IMG/VR virus record: IMGVR_UViG_3300028394_000187
Location: 1-35,592 of that record
Source of the DNA: a virus
Strand: one strand, 5' to 3'
Length of the DNA stretch: 35,592 nt
Position numbers and translations under genes: made by a program. The notes beneath the pieces are model-generated. The model had not been told where the DNA came from. It saw nothing but the letters and a program-made list of their open reading frames with translations, and ran no database searches. Below, in pieces: positions 23,052-32,176 of this stretch. The first letter of the stretch is position 1, and each line of letters opens with the position of its first letter.

Positions 23052-23768
23052 ATGGCCGTTTACACCGCTGGCGATCAGATCAACCGAGCCCTTCGATTGC
23101 TTGGCGTCCTTGCTGAAGGCGAGACTACTTCTGCTTCAGTGTCGCAAGACAGTTTGATGGCGCTCAATCAAATGATTGATAGCTGGAATACCGAGCGGCT
23201 GTCGGTGTTCAGCACTCAGGATCAGGTGTTTACTTGGCCTGCGGGTTTTATTAACCGCACCCTTGGCCCAACAGGCGACTTTGTAGGCAACCGGCCCATC
23301 TTGCTGGATGACGCGACCTACTACCGCGACCCAAGCACCAACGTCAGCTTTGGCATAAAAATGATCAATCAGCAGCAGTACGATGGTATTGCTGTTAAGA
23401 CGGTTACGTCTACTTACCCGCAAGTGCTGTTTATCAATATGACGTATCCTGATGTGGATATGTACATCTACCCCAAGCCAACACGGGACTTGGAGTGGCA
23501 CTTTATTAGCGTTGAAGAGTTGACGCAGCCCGCCAACTTGGCAACCAACATCTTGTTCCCGCCGGGTTACTTGCGGGCTTTCACTTACAACTTGGCTTGC
23601 GAGATCGCACCTGAGTTTGGTGTAGAGCCCAGCCCCCAGGTGCAGCGCATTGCTATGACCAGCAAGCGCAATCTGAAGCGCATCAACAACCCTGACGATG
23701 TGATGTCGATGCCCTACGCCATTGTGGCAACTCGGCAGCGGTTCAACATCTACGCTGGGAACTACTGA
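23052..23768 (+). CDS. Head-tail adaptor, P22 gp4-like
   Basis: Closes the portal after packaging. The 238-residue protein begins MAVYTAGDQINRALRLLGVLAEGE, then SLMALNQMIDSWNTERLSVF, the recognised N-terminal helix pattern of P22 gp4-type tail accessory factors. The middle contains DVDMYIYPKPT, the C-terminal part NLACEIAPEFG...RNLKRINN. Length and order (gp4-like then gp10-like) agree with P22. The stop overlaps the start of the next gene (TGATG). Confidence 0.88.
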   Translation: MAVYTAGDQINRALRLLGVLAEGETTSASVSQDSLMALNQMIDSWNTERLSVFSTQDQVFTWPAGFINRTLGPTGDFVGNRPILLDDATYYRDPSTNVSFGIKMINQQQYDGIAVKTVTSTYPQVLFINMTYPDVDMYIYPKPTRDLEWHFISVEELTQPANLATNILFPPGYLRAFTYNLACEIAPEFGVEPSPQVQRIAMTSKRNLKRINNPDDVMSMPYAIVATRQRFNIYAGNY

Positions 23769-25213
23769 TGAAAACGCCGATTCTTGGATCGGCCTACGTT
23801 GCCCGCAGTATCAACGCTGCGGACAACCGCATGGTCAACCTGTTCCCCGAGGCCATCCCCGAAGGCGGCAAAGAGCCCGGCTTTCTAAACCGCGCTCCTG
23901 GCTTAGAGTTCCTACAAACTGTGGGCACCGGCCCAATTCGAGCGTTGTGGGCGCACCAAACCAACGGCAGCGACTTCTACGTGGTTTCTGGCGCTGGCGT
24001 CTACAAGCTGACCGGCCTGACTGCTACGCCGCAGTTGCTGGGCACGCTTACCACCAGCGCTGGGCCGGTATCTATCGCGGACAACGGTACACAAATATTT
24101 TTTGCCACCAACCCAGATGGATTTATCTACAACGAAACCACAGGCGCGTTTGGGCAGATTACTGACCCTGACTTTGCTGGCGCGGTAACGGTCACTTATT
24201 TGGATGGGTACTTTGTTTTTAACCAGCCCAATAGTCAGATTATTTGGGTAACCCAATTATTGGATGGCACTTCAATTGACCCGCTGGACTTTGCCAGCGC
24301 CGAGGGTTCGCCAGATGGTGTGGTGGGGCTTATTTCCGACCACCGCGAGTTGTGGGTGTTTGGCACCGACTCTGTGGAAGTTTGGTATGACACGGGCGGT
24401 ACAGATTTTCCATTGCAACGCATCCAAGGCGCGTTTAACGAGATTGGCTGCGTGGCCGCGTTCTCAATCGCCAAGCTGGACAACGGCCTGTTCTGGCTGG
24501 GTACAGACGCCCGTGGGCAGGGTATTGTCTACCGCGCCAACGGTTATACCGGCGTTAGGATTTCTACCCACGCTATTGAGTACGCTATTGCCCAATACGG
24601 CAACATTGCGGACGCTATTGCGTACACTTACCAGCAAGAGGGCCACGCTTTCTATGTGCTGACGTTTCCCACCGGCAACGCTACTTGGGTTTACGATGTG
24701 TCCACCCAAGTCTGGCATGAACGGGCTGGCTTTGACAACGGCGACTTTATGCGGCACCGCAGCAATTGCCAGTGCAACTTTGGCGGTAACATTATTGTGG
24801 GCGATTTTGAAAGCGGCAACATCTATAGGTTTGACTTGGATGTGTACGCTGACAACGGCGGCATTCAAAAGTGGCTGCGCTCATGGCGGGCGCTGCCAAC
24901 CGGCCAGAACAATTTAAAACGCACGGCGCACCATAGTTTGCAACTGGATTGTGAAACAGGTGTGGGGCTTAACGACGGCCAGGGCAGCGATCCGCAAGTG
25001 ATGCTGCGTTGGTCAGATGACGGCGGTCATACTTGGAGCAATGAACACTGGTCGCCAGTTGGCAAAATTGGTGCGTATGGTCACCGAACTTTTTGGCGTC
25101 GGCTGGGCATGACTTTGAAGTTGCGCGACCGAGTGTATGAACTGTCAGGCACTGATCCTAACAAGATAGCCATCATGGGCGCAGAATTAATACTTAGCCC
25201 AACCAACGCATGA
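23768..25213 (+). CDS. Tail hub / packaged DNA stabilisation protein, P22 gp10-like
   Basis: A 481-residue protein of the P22 gp10 type that binds the gp4-like adaptor and the tailspikes. It has MVNLFPEAIPEGGKEPGFLNRAPG, repeated beta-propeller-like blades (YVVSGAGVYKL, IFFATNPDGFIY, WLGTDARGQGIVY), and ends in VMLRWSDDGGHTWSNEHW. It follows gp4-like directly with a one-base overlap. The full length and the conserved order make the assignment good. Confidence 0.88.
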   Translation: MKTPILGSAYVARSINAADNRMVNLFPEAIPEGGKEPGFLNRAPGLEFLQTVGTGPIRALWAHQTNGSDFYVVSGAGVYKLTGLTATPQLLGTLTTSAGPVSIADNGTQIFFATNPDGFIYNETTGAFGQITDPDFAGAVTVTYLDGYFVFNQPNSQIIWVTQLLDGTSIDPLDFASAEGSPDGVVGLISDHRELWVFGTDSVEVWYDTGGTDFPLQRIQGAFNEIGCVAAFSIAKLDNGLFWLGTDARGQGIVYRANGYTGVRISTHAIEYAIAQYGNIADAIAYTYQQEGHAFYVLTFPTGNATWVYDVSTQVWHERAGFDNGDFMRHRSNCQCNFGGNIIVGDFESGNIYRFDLDVYADNGGIQKWLRSWRALPTGQNNLKRTAHHSLQLDCETGVGLNDGQGSDPQVMLRWSDDGGHTWSNEHWSPVGKIGAYGHRTFWRRLGMTLKLRDRVYELSGTDPNKIAIMGAELILSPTNA

Positions 25214-26301
25214 CCATTGGCAACGAAACCAATATTACGCCGCCGCGAGTGCCGTTAATTGACGAGCGCACGGGCGCGGTCTCGCGTGAATGGTATCGTT
25301 GGTTTTATAGCTTGTTCACTACTGTTGGGTCAGGCACGGGAATTATTCCCGTTGATTCAGGCGGTACTGGCTTGGGCACAATCCCAACCAACGGCCAACT
25401 ATTGATTGGCAATGGTACAGGGTATACCCTTAACACGCTAGGCTACGGTGCGGGCATTTCAGTTACCAACGGGCTAGGCACAATTACCGTTGCCAATACG
25501 GGCGTCTTGTCCAATATTGCGGGCACGGGCATTTCGGTATCTAGCGCTACGGGCAATGTCACAATTGCCAATACTGGCGTGCTGTCCTTTTCGGCGGGCA
25601 CTACAGGGCTTACCCCCGCCACGGCCACTACGGGCGCGGTAACGCTGGCTGGCAAGCTAGTAATTGCTAACGGCGGCACAAATAGCGTATCTATACCAAC
25701 AGCAGGCGCTGTCCCTTACGGCACGGGTACGGCCTACGCATTCACCGCCGCTGGCACGGCAGGCCAAGTATTAACCAGCGCGGGCGCGGGCACACCAACA
25801 TGGACGACTGTAGGAACCGGCACGGTCACCAGCGTGTCTGTTGTCTCGGCCAATGGCTTTGCCGGTACGGTGGCGACGGCCACCACCACACCAGCCATTA
25901 CGATCAGCACATCAATTACGGGCGTCCTAAAAGGCAACGGCACGGCCATCTCGGCTGCGGTGGCAAATACGGACTATGTGCCGCTGTCCACGGTCATAAC
26001 CAAGACGGCTGACTACACCATTACAGGCACGGACACTTGGATCATCAACAACAAGACCGGCTCGGCCTTGACGTTGACGTTCCCTGCGGCCTCAAGCTGG
26101 ACGGGCCGGTACATCACGGTTAAGAATATGCAAGCCCAAGCGGTCAACTCGGCGTCCAGCAACATCGTGCCGATTGACAGCACGACCGCTGGCACGGCGA
26201 TATTGCTGGGTGTGGTGGGAAATTGGGCGACAATGGTGTCAGACGGCACCAATTGGATTATTATGCAGGCTGCGTCTAACAACAACCTGCTTTTGGAATA
26301 G
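25210..26301 (+). CDS. Repeat-rich fibre/needle-position protein, 363 aa
   Basis: Starts with PPRVPLIDERTGAVSREWYRWFYSLF, an anchor segment seen in many phage tail proteins. The body is Gly/Thr/Ala/Val-rich with repeats (GTGISVSSATGNVTIANTG, VTSVSVVSANG) like a trimeric beta shaft. The C-terminus (ITKTADYTITGTDTWIINNKTG) is a beta domain common at fibre ends. In P22 the tail needle gene gp26 follows gp10, and this protein occupies the same place but without the needle's coiled-coil signature. Overlaps the previous gene by 4 bp. Confidence 0.78.
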   Translation: MTIGNETNITPPRVPLIDERTGAVSREWYRWFYSLFTTVGSGTGIIPVDSGGTGLGTIPTNGQLLIGNGTGYTLNTLGYGAGISVTNGLGTITVANTGVLSNIAGTGISVSSATGNVTIANTGVLSFSAGTTGLTPATATTGAVTLAGKLVIANGGTNSVSIPTAGAVPYGTGTAYAFTAAGTAGQVLTSAGAGTPTWTTVGTGTVTSVSVVSANGFAGTVATATTTPAITISTSITGVLKGNGTAISAAVANTDYVPLSTVITKTADYTITGTDTWIINNKTGSALTLTFPAASSWTGRYITVKNMQAQAVNSASSNIVPIDSTTAGTAILLGVVGNWATMVSDGTNWIIMQAASNNNLLLE

Positions 26302-26316
26302 ATACAGGAGCGTATT

Positions 26317-27054
26317 ATGTCTTTGATGTCATTACTTGGCGGAGCAGCCGGATTTTTTCTTACCGGAGGCAACCCCGCAGGCGCAGCGTTAGGTGCAACT
26401 TTGGGCGGAGGCTTTGACCAGTCAAATGCCGCTACTGAAGCGGCTAATACTTCTGCCGCCGCCAATGACAGGGCGCTTGCATTGCAACAGCGGATGTACG
26501 AAGAGAATGTTGCGCGGCAAGCACCTTTTCTTGAAGCTGGAAGAGGCGCGCTCAATAAACTAACGGCAGCGGTTGATTACACGCCGTTTGGTATGAAACA
26601 ATTTCAAGCAGACCCAGGGTATGCATTCCGATTGGGCGAAGGTCAAAAAGCACTTGAGCGGTCTGCGGCTGCTCGGGGCGGTTTGATTTCGGGCGGGGCT
26701 TTGAAAGCCGCGACTCGTTACGGCCAAGAGATGGGCTCACAAGAATATCAAAACGCATTTAATCGGTATGGCACTGAGCGCGACCGTATGCTGCAACCGT
26801 TGCAAAGTCTGGCCGGTGTGGGGCAAACCACCGCTAATAATTTAGGCAGCGCCGGTCAATCGTACGGCACAAGCGCGGGCGGCTTGTACAGCGCTACAGG
26901 CGAAAATCAAGGCAACGCGCTTATGGCTGGCGCAAACGCAAGGTCTTCTGCATATGGCGCTGCTGCGCGGCTATTGCCGCAAATGAAGTTTACCAATCCG
27001 TTTGCGTCAGATGTTTCTGGATCGTGGAACTCAGCAACCGGCACGTTTCAGTAA
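26317..27054 (+). CDS. Ejection protein candidate, P22 gp7-type
   Basis: A 245-residue protein with a hydrophobic Gly/Ala-rich N-terminus (LLGGAAGFFLTGGNPAGAALGATLGGGF) and then long polar helices (NDRALALQQRMYEEN). The segment DPGYAFRLGEGQKALERSAAARGGLISGGALKA is a hallmark of phage DNA transfer or injection proteins. It would be packaged in the head and enter the cell envelope during infection. It is the first of three consecutive candidates, as in P22 (gp7, gp20, gp16). Confidence 0.82.
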   Translation: MSLMSLLGGAAGFFLTGGNPAGAALGATLGGGFDQSNAATEAANTSAAANDRALALQQRMYEENVARQAPFLEAGRGALNKLTAAVDYTPFGMKQFQADPGYAFRLGEGQKALERSAAARGGLISGGALKAATRYGQEMGSQEYQNAFNRYGTERDRMLQPLQSLAGVGQTTANNLGSAGQSYGTSAGGLYSATGENQGNALMAGANARSSAYGAAARLLPQMKFTNPFASDVSGSWNSATGTFQ

Positions 27055-27063
27055 GGAATAGCT

Positions 27064-28494
27064 ATGGCACTTAATTTTGGACTTTTAGGCGACGCTGGCG
27101 CACCAGCTATGGGCTACATACAAGGCCAGCAAGATGTTGCCCGCAATCAATTGGCGCAGCAACAAGTTGAAACAGGCCGCATGACGCAAGACAAAATGCG
27201 TATGGAGATGGACTCAATGCGCCGCCGCCAAGCTGGCCTTGACCAATTTATGCAAAAGGCAAAAGAATTAGGTGTTGACGGTGACCCTGAACAACTAACT
27301 CAAGTCTTCTACGAACACGCCATATCAACTGGCGATATGCAACAAGTGCAAGCCGCGCAAATTGCAAGGCAGGCTGCCAAAGAACGCAAAGAGTACATGG
27401 CGAGCCAACCTGGTGCGGGCGGCGCGGTGCCTACGCCTGTGCCTGCGCCAAATATTTCTTCTGCTGCTTTGCCTGCACAAGTTAATGCTATGACACCTCC
27501 CGCTGCTGCGCCGCCGCAAGGCAATGCTCTTGCGGGAAACAGGCTAGCTCAAATTGAAAATAGATTGCGTGAACTGCGGCGGTTTCCTACCGCAGGTAAA
27601 CAAGAACGCGATGAATTAATTAAAGAGCGCGACAGGCTAATGACACCTCATGTTGTGGGCGATAGTCTTGTTACTTTGGGCGGCGGCGCGGCGTTTACCG
27701 CTCCAGCTAAAACTGGCGGCGAATCTCCTTTGGCTAAATTACAAAGGGAGATGGCTGCATTGCCCCCAGGTGACTCACGCCGCGCGCAATACGTGGCGGC
27801 GATTAACAAAGAAACTACTCGCGCGCCTGGAACGGTGGTTAACATTGACCAAAAACAAGAGGGGGCGTTTGCAACTGGGCTTGGCAAAGGTCAATCAGAT
27901 CGAATTCTTGCTAATCAAGTAGTAGCGCAAGATGCAGCTGCAATTTTAGAGACTAACCAAGTTGGTCGTAATCTTCTTAAAGCTGGCGCGATTACGGGCA
28001 CAGGCGCTGAATTTTTTGTGGGCTTTAACAACGCGCTTAAACAAGCTGGCGTTGATTTTGGCTACGCAGATGCGGCGTCTAATTCGCAAGCCTACGCGGC
28101 TGCAATGGGTGCTAACGTAGGCCGGATCATTAAACAATTTGGTGCGGGCACTGGTTTGTCTGATGCTGACCGCGAATACGCAGCGCAAATAGCGGGCGGA
28201 AAAATTGCGCTTACTGAAGCCTCATTGCGTAAAATTCTTGATATTAACGACAGAGCGGCAAATCGCGTAATTGATTTGCATAACAAAAATGTAGGCGGCA
28301 TTAAAACTAACATCCCGCTTACCGTAGAAAAACCAACTTTTGCCGCGCCCCCGCCATCTGGCGCAAGTTTGATTCCTGGCTCAACACCGGCTGCTGCGGG
28401 AGGCGGTGCGACCGTCACGCTACCTGATGGCCGTATCAAAACATTTCCAAATGCGGCAGCAGCCAATCAATTTAAGAAAGCTGCGGGGCTTTAA
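27064..28494 (+). CDS. Ejection protein candidate, P22 gp20-type
   Basis: A 476-residue protein with a Gln-rich helical N-terminus (QQDVARNQLAQQQVETGRM), a Pro/Ala-rich linker at about 115-155, a coiled-coil segment (IENRLRELRRFPTAGKQERDELIKERDRL) and a Gly/Ala-rich C-terminal domain ending VTLPDGRIKTFPNAAAANQF. This last motif is widespread in phage internal virion proteins. Position between the gp7-type and the large ejection protein supports the call; there is no enzymatic motif. Confidence 0.72.
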   Translation: MALNFGLLGDAGAPAMGYIQGQQDVARNQLAQQQVETGRMTQDKMRMEMDSMRRRQAGLDQFMQKAKELGVDGDPEQLTQVFYEHAISTGDMQQVQAAQIARQAAKERKEYMASQPGAGGAVPTPVPAPNISSAALPAQVNAMTPPAAAPPQGNALAGNRLAQIENRLRELRRFPTAGKQERDELIKERDRLMTPHVVGDSLVTLGGGAAFTAPAKTGGESPLAKLQREMAALPPGDSRRAQYVAAINKETTRAPGTVVNIDQKQEGAFATGLGKGQSDRILANQVVAQDAAAILETNQVGRNLLKAGAITGTGAEFFVGFNNALKQAGVDFGYADAASNSQAYAAAMGANVGRIIKQFGAGTGLSDADREYAAQIAGGKIALTEASLRKILDINDRAANRVIDLHNKNVGGIKTNIPLTVEKPTFAAPPPSGASLIPGSTPAAAGGGATVTLPDGRIKTFPNAAAANQFKKAAGL

Positions 28495-31010
28495 TGGACT
28501 ACGATGCACTCGCTAAAAAATACGGCGGGGCAGACGCTCCAGCCGTTGTTGATTACGACGCGCTTGCCAAACAATATGGTGGTGCTGATGTAGCTGCGCC
28601 GCAATCTACAAAAGCACCCCAATCTACAAGCGCGTTAACGCAGTTTGGCCGTTCTGCCGCATCGTTGGCTGACGTGACCTTGGGTGGCGTTATACCTGGC
28701 GCTGTCCAGTATTTGATGCCGCCTATGCTTCGCGCGGCTGGCCGCAGTCCAGAGCAAGCCACGGCGTCTACGCAAGCCCTTGTAAGCGCGGTGGACAGGC
28801 CGTTTGGAAAGACTTTTGGCGTGGCTGAAACACCTGAATACCAGCAAGAGGCTGGCCGTCAGGTAATGGACTTTATCGGCCAAAATTTCCAAAAAGGCGC
28901 TAAATTTATTTCCGACAAAACAGGCTTGCCGGTTAGCGATGTTGAGAACATGATGGCATCGTTGACAATAGCTGCACCAAAGATCGCGCCGCCAGTTGTT
29001 CGTGCGGTTAGAGAAGTTGCCGCGCCGGTAGTACAGCAAATTAAAACGGGCGCTCAACTGCCGTTTGAGCCAATGCTCCAAGCCAAACGTGAGCGTTTGT
29101 CCGCAGAGTCTTACACCAAAGGCCCGCAGTTAGACGCGGCCGCAGAGGCGCAGCGGTTAAAACTTGTGCTTAACCCAACAGATATTGAAAATTCTGTTGG
29201 AGCCAGACTTTACTCAGCGGCGGCTGGCCCTCGTGGCCCTGAAGCATTGGCAGCGGCTAACCGCCCTCGCGTCAATGAGATTGCAAAAAATGAGTTGGGC
29301 CTTGACCCATCTGCATCGCTGACTAGCCCCGCGCCTTTTAAACAGGCGCGCGCCAACTTAGCTGGGCCGTATGATGACGTAAGCAAATTGCCAACGTTAA
29401 CGGCTGATGAAACAATTATTGCAAACTTAAACGGCCTTCGTAAAAACGAAAAATTAATTGGTGGGGAAGGCGTTGCCAAGAAAGTAGACAAACTGGTAGA
29501 CGACGCCATAGCCAAAACACAAGCTGGTTTAAATGGTGCTGAACTGCTTAACAACGTGCGGACGTTGCGCGCTGACGCCAAAAAGATTTACAACAACCAA
29601 AGTGCTACACCAAAACAACTGTCTATTGCCGATGCTAATTTAGCCATAGCCAACCAGCTAGAGTCAATGATTGACTCTAATATCTCCAACCCCAAACTGC
29701 TGGGTGAGTGGCGTGACGCCCGCCAAAAGATGGCGCGCACCTATGCTTACGAGAGCGCAACCAATTTCAATACTGGCATGGTTGACGTGTCCAAGCTGGC
29801 GCGGCTTACCTCTAAAGACAACGCGCTTACGGGAGATATTGCATCGCTTGGCAAAATTGCGGGTAACTTTCCTGAAGTATTTACTACCGAGCCAACATCT
29901 AAATTTTTTAGCGCGCCGCGTCTTACCCGCTCTGGCGTACCTGGCGGCGCAGGTGCGTTAATCGGGTCAAACTTTGGACTGACGGGCTCTATTCTTGGTG
30001 GCCTAGCTGGCGGCGCGGTAGGTGAGTTTGGCGGTGCAATTGCGGCCAACCGTTTGGCATCTCCTGCATACCAAGCAAGCTTAAAATTACAAGACTTTCG
30101 TATCCCCGTTAATCAAATGGCAGTCGCTGCCGCGCCCATACCGCAAAACCGTGCAGTTGTGCCGTTTGACCCTCGCAACGCGCTAGTTCAGCCTACTGAT
30201 GTCGTGGGCTATGCACCAGATGGTACGCCCATTACCGCCGAGCAGGCGTTCTCCCGCCCCAACTTTGTACCTGGGCGTCCTGAAGCGCAAGTCAATGTCG
30301 GCACGCAATACGCGCCCAACCAACTGCCCGCGCCCAGCGCTGAAAGCACAATGGCTGGGGTTGCCGCAGAGCGCGCCCGCGCTGCTCAAATGTCTCGCAC
30401 GTTGGGCCAGCAGACAGAAGCCCAGCAAGCGGCGGCTGAAGCGGCTGCACGCAGGCCCACAAGCGGCGGCAGCGTGTTGGAATTTGACCCGATTACAGGT
30501 CGGTACAAAGTTGGCGGCGAGGGTCTTAAAGGCGCAACTCCAGACGTTTTGGAAGCTACAGGTAAAGCTGCTATTACCGCCGCTGAAAAAGTGCGAACAA
30601 ATCAACAATTTTTAATGTCCGCCGAAGAGAAAATTCAATGGGGTAAAAGTTTGTTAGAGGGGATGCCTGTTGACCAAGGTGAGTTAATGTTTGGTAAATT
30701 GTCCCCTCAACAGATCACCAACAAAATGGCAGATCGTGAATGGGTAGCGGGTAAAGTTACCAAGGCCCGCCAGCAAGCGCAGGCGTTTGACGAGATCGCC
30801 GCCCGTGCTACAACCGATCAAGCCCGCCGTATGGCCGAAATGAAGCGTGAGCAAATGCTGGATGTGCTGAACACGTTGGAAGAACAACTGCGCGCGCCGC
30901 GCCCGACATCTTTAGGTGGGCAGGGGCCAAAGACCCGCGCTGCAATCCGCAATAAACTAGCCCCGCAAGACACCGGCAACGCCCAATTTAATTTTTTGAG
31001 CCCTGAATAA
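28494..31010 (+). CDS. Large ejection/internal virion protein candidate, 838 aa
   Basis: The largest protein of the window. It begins with two copies of DYDALAK(K/Q)YGGAD (residues 2-14 and 20-32). Helical regions rich in Ala and Lys follow. A Gly-rich hydrophobic segment near residues 480-520 (GALIGSNFGLTGSILGGLAGG) looks able to insert in membranes. The C-terminus is a long helix (KREQMLDVLNTLEEQLRAP). Order and size match the P22 gp16-type ejection protein; no peptidase or transglycosylase motif is evident. Start overlaps the previous stop (TAATG). Confidence 0.75.
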   Translation: MDYDALAKKYGGADAPAVVDYDALAKQYGGADVAAPQSTKAPQSTSALTQFGRSAASLADVTLGGVIPGAVQYLMPPMLRAAGRSPEQATASTQALVSAVDRPFGKTFGVAETPEYQQEAGRQVMDFIGQNFQKGAKFISDKTGLPVSDVENMMASLTIAAPKIAPPVVRAVREVAAPVVQQIKTGAQLPFEPMLQAKRERLSAESYTKGPQLDAAAEAQRLKLVLNPTDIENSVGARLYSAAAGPRGPEALAAANRPRVNEIAKNELGLDPSASLTSPAPFKQARANLAGPYDDVSKLPTLTADETIIANLNGLRKNEKLIGGEGVAKKVDKLVDDAIAKTQAGLNGAELLNNVRTLRADAKKIYNNQSATPKQLSIADANLAIANQLESMIDSNISNPKLLGEWRDARQKMARTYAYESATNFNTGMVDVSKLARLTSKDNALTGDIASLGKIAGNFPEVFTTEPTSKFFSAPRLTRSGVPGGAGALIGSNFGLTGSILGGLAGGAVGEFGGAIAANRLASPAYQASLKLQDFRIPVNQMAVAAAPIPQNRAVVPFDPRNALVQPTDVVGYAPDGTPITAEQAFSRPNFVPGRPEAQVNVGTQYAPNQLPAPSAESTMAGVAAERARAAQMSRTLGQQTEAQQAAAEAAARRPTSGGSVLEFDPITGRYKVGGEGLKGATPDVLEATGKAAITAAEKVRTNQQFLMSAEEKIQWGKSLLEGMPVDQGELMFGKLSPQQITNKMADREWVAGKVTKARQQAQAFDEIAARATTDQARRMAEMKREQMLDVLNTLEEQLRAPRPTSLGGQGPKTRAAIRNKLAPQDTGNAQFNFLSPE

Positions 31011-31228
31011 TGGATCAGCAAACAATCAACCTCATCCTGGGCGCGTGCATGGCCGTGGCCGGATGGTTCGCCCGTGAGTTGTGGACAGCAGTGCAAGACC
31101 TTAAAACTGACCTTGCCAAGCTGCCAACGATCTACGTTGTTCGTCAAGACTACAAAGACGATATGCGCGAGGTCAAAGAGATGCTGAGCAAGATTTTCGA
31201 CCGGCTGGATAACAAAGCAGACAAATGA
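31010..31228 (+). CDS. Membrane-anchored coiled-coil protein, lysis region
   Basis: A 72-residue protein with one N-terminal membrane helix (INLILGACMAVAGWFARELW) and a charged C-terminal helix (DMREVKEMLSKIFDRLDNKADK). The pattern TIYVVRQDYKDDMREVK... resembles XhlA-type hemolysin or spanin-like phage proteins that sit beside holins. Start overlaps the ejection gene stop (TAATG). Probably a lysis accessory protein, but a spanin role is not shown. Confidence 0.75.
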   Translation: MDQQTINLILGACMAVAGWFARELWTAVQDLKTDLAKLPTIYVVRQDYKDDMREVKEMLSKIFDRLDNKADK

Positions 31229-31231
31229 CTA

Positions 31232-31540
31232 ATGCGTGGCGTCATACTCTTTTTGGCGCTGGTCACGGTATCGGTCGCCCAGGACAAGCTGATTCTGAGT
31301 GCGGAGCCGCCGCTGGTCAGGAAGCCACCCAAGCAGCCAAGCTGCGCGGTGCAGGAGCTATACGCCATAGCCTGGTCAACGCACGACCCAGCAGAGCGGC
31401 ACAAGGCCATGCTGGCATGGCTGGATAAGACATCATGCAGTTCGGACGACTACGTGAATATTTGGAACGCCTTGCCCGAATGGGCAGGCACATCAGACAG
31501 TCCTTTGCTTCGCGCAAAGATCATGGAGAAATCAAAGTGA
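31232..31540 (+). CDS. Exported protein of the lysis cassette, 102 aa
   Basis: Starts MRGVILFLALVTVSVAQDKL: a clear signal peptide with cleavage likely after VSVA. There is no lipobox Cys, so it is probably periplasmic rather than an outer-membrane spanin lipoprotein. Two Cys residues in the mature part (PSCAV and TSCSS) may form a disulfide. Its stop overlaps the GTG start of the next gene (GTGA). A frame from 31225 overlapping the N-terminus looks spurious. Confidence 0.75.
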   Translation: MRGVILFLALVTVSVAQDKLILSAEPPLVRKPPKQPSCAVQELYAIAWSTHDPAERHKAMLAWLDKTSCSSDDYVNIWNALPEWAGTSDSPLLRAKIMEKSK

Positions 31541-31779
31541 ACGACAACATTAAAGCACGGTTAACTTTTGCAGTAACGCTCATGGTCAGCGCAACCCTTT
31601 GTCTATCTGTAATTGGCATGGTTTCAGCATTTCTGCTTGGCCTGTGGTCAAAAGAAGTGGACAACGCCGAAATCTTTAAACTACTGTCGCCAGCATTCCA
31701 AACCATCATTGGCGGTTTTATCGGCTTGCTTGCTGGTGTGAAGCTGTCGCACGACGAGGAGATCAAGCATGGCCCTTGA
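31537..31779 (+). CDS. Two-TM holin-like protein, 80 aa (GTG start)
   Basis: From the GTG at 31537 (GGAG about 10 bp upstream, GTGA overlap with the previous stop), the protein has two hydrophobic helices (LTFAVTLMVSATLCLSVIGMVSAFLLGLW and FQTIIGGFIGLLAGVKL) and a charged short tail (SHDEEIKHGP). A class II holin or holin-like protein is likely. The longer frame starting at 31435 overlaps the exported gene and lacks a good ribosome site, so I reject that start. Confidence 0.75.
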   Translation: MNDNIKARLTFAVTLMVSATLCLSVIGMVSAFLLGLWSKEVDNAEIFKLLSPAFQTIIGGFIGLLAGVKLSHDEEIKHGP

Positions 31780-32176
31780 CCCCGTAACCGCCCTATTTGA
31801 AGTCGGCAGCAAAGTCCTAGACCGAGTTCTCCCTGACCCAGCGCAGCAAGCCGCTGCCAAGCTGGAGTTGATGAAACTCCAACAAAACGGTGAACTGGCC
31901 CAGATCACCGGGCAGATGGACATCAACAAAATTGAAGCGGCCAGCAGCAGCGTTTTTGTCTCCGGCTGGCGACCCGCCATCGGCTGGGTGTGCGGCGCTG
32001 GGTTCGCCGTGCAGTTCGTCGTCGGCCCGCTGGCCGAATGGGGCTCGGCCTTGGCCGGTCACCCGGTCAAGTTCCCCACGATGGACACAGGCACCATGAT
32101 GCCGCTGCTGCTGGGTATGCTTGGCCTGGGCGGTATGCGTACCGCTGAAAAGATGCAAGGCGTGGCTGCAAAATGA
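31769..32176 (+). CDS. Three-TM holin (GTA-type holin family)
   Basis: A 135-residue protein starting MALDPVTALFEVGSKVLDRVLPDP, then a helical part (AAAKLELMKLQQNGELAQI), and the conserved WRPAIGWVCGAGFAVQFVVGPL, the signature of the three-TM holin family first described in gene transfer agents (PF11351 by memory). The C-terminal LLLGMLGLGGMRTAEKMQG gives a further membrane segment. It overlaps the two-TM gene by 11 bp and the endolysin by 4 bp. Makes inner-membrane holes that let the endolysin out. Confidence 0.88.
   Translation: MALDPVTALFEVGSKVLDRVLPDPAQQAAAKLELMKLQQNGELAQITGQMDINKIEAASSSVFVSGWRPAIGWVCGAGFAVQFVVGPLAEWGSALAGHPVKFPTMDTGTMMPLLLGMLGLGGMRTAEKMQGVAAK

Noticed and set aside
31225-31428. 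67-codon frame overlapping the exported protein
   Set aside because: It starts with an ATGA overlap but its sequence is Gly/Ala/Arg low complexity, and the other frame has a clear signal peptide and a coupled downstream gene.
31435-31536. N-terminal extension of the two-TM holin-like protein
   Set aside because: The extension lies in the exported gene, and the GTG at 31537 has a proper ribosome site and stop overlap.
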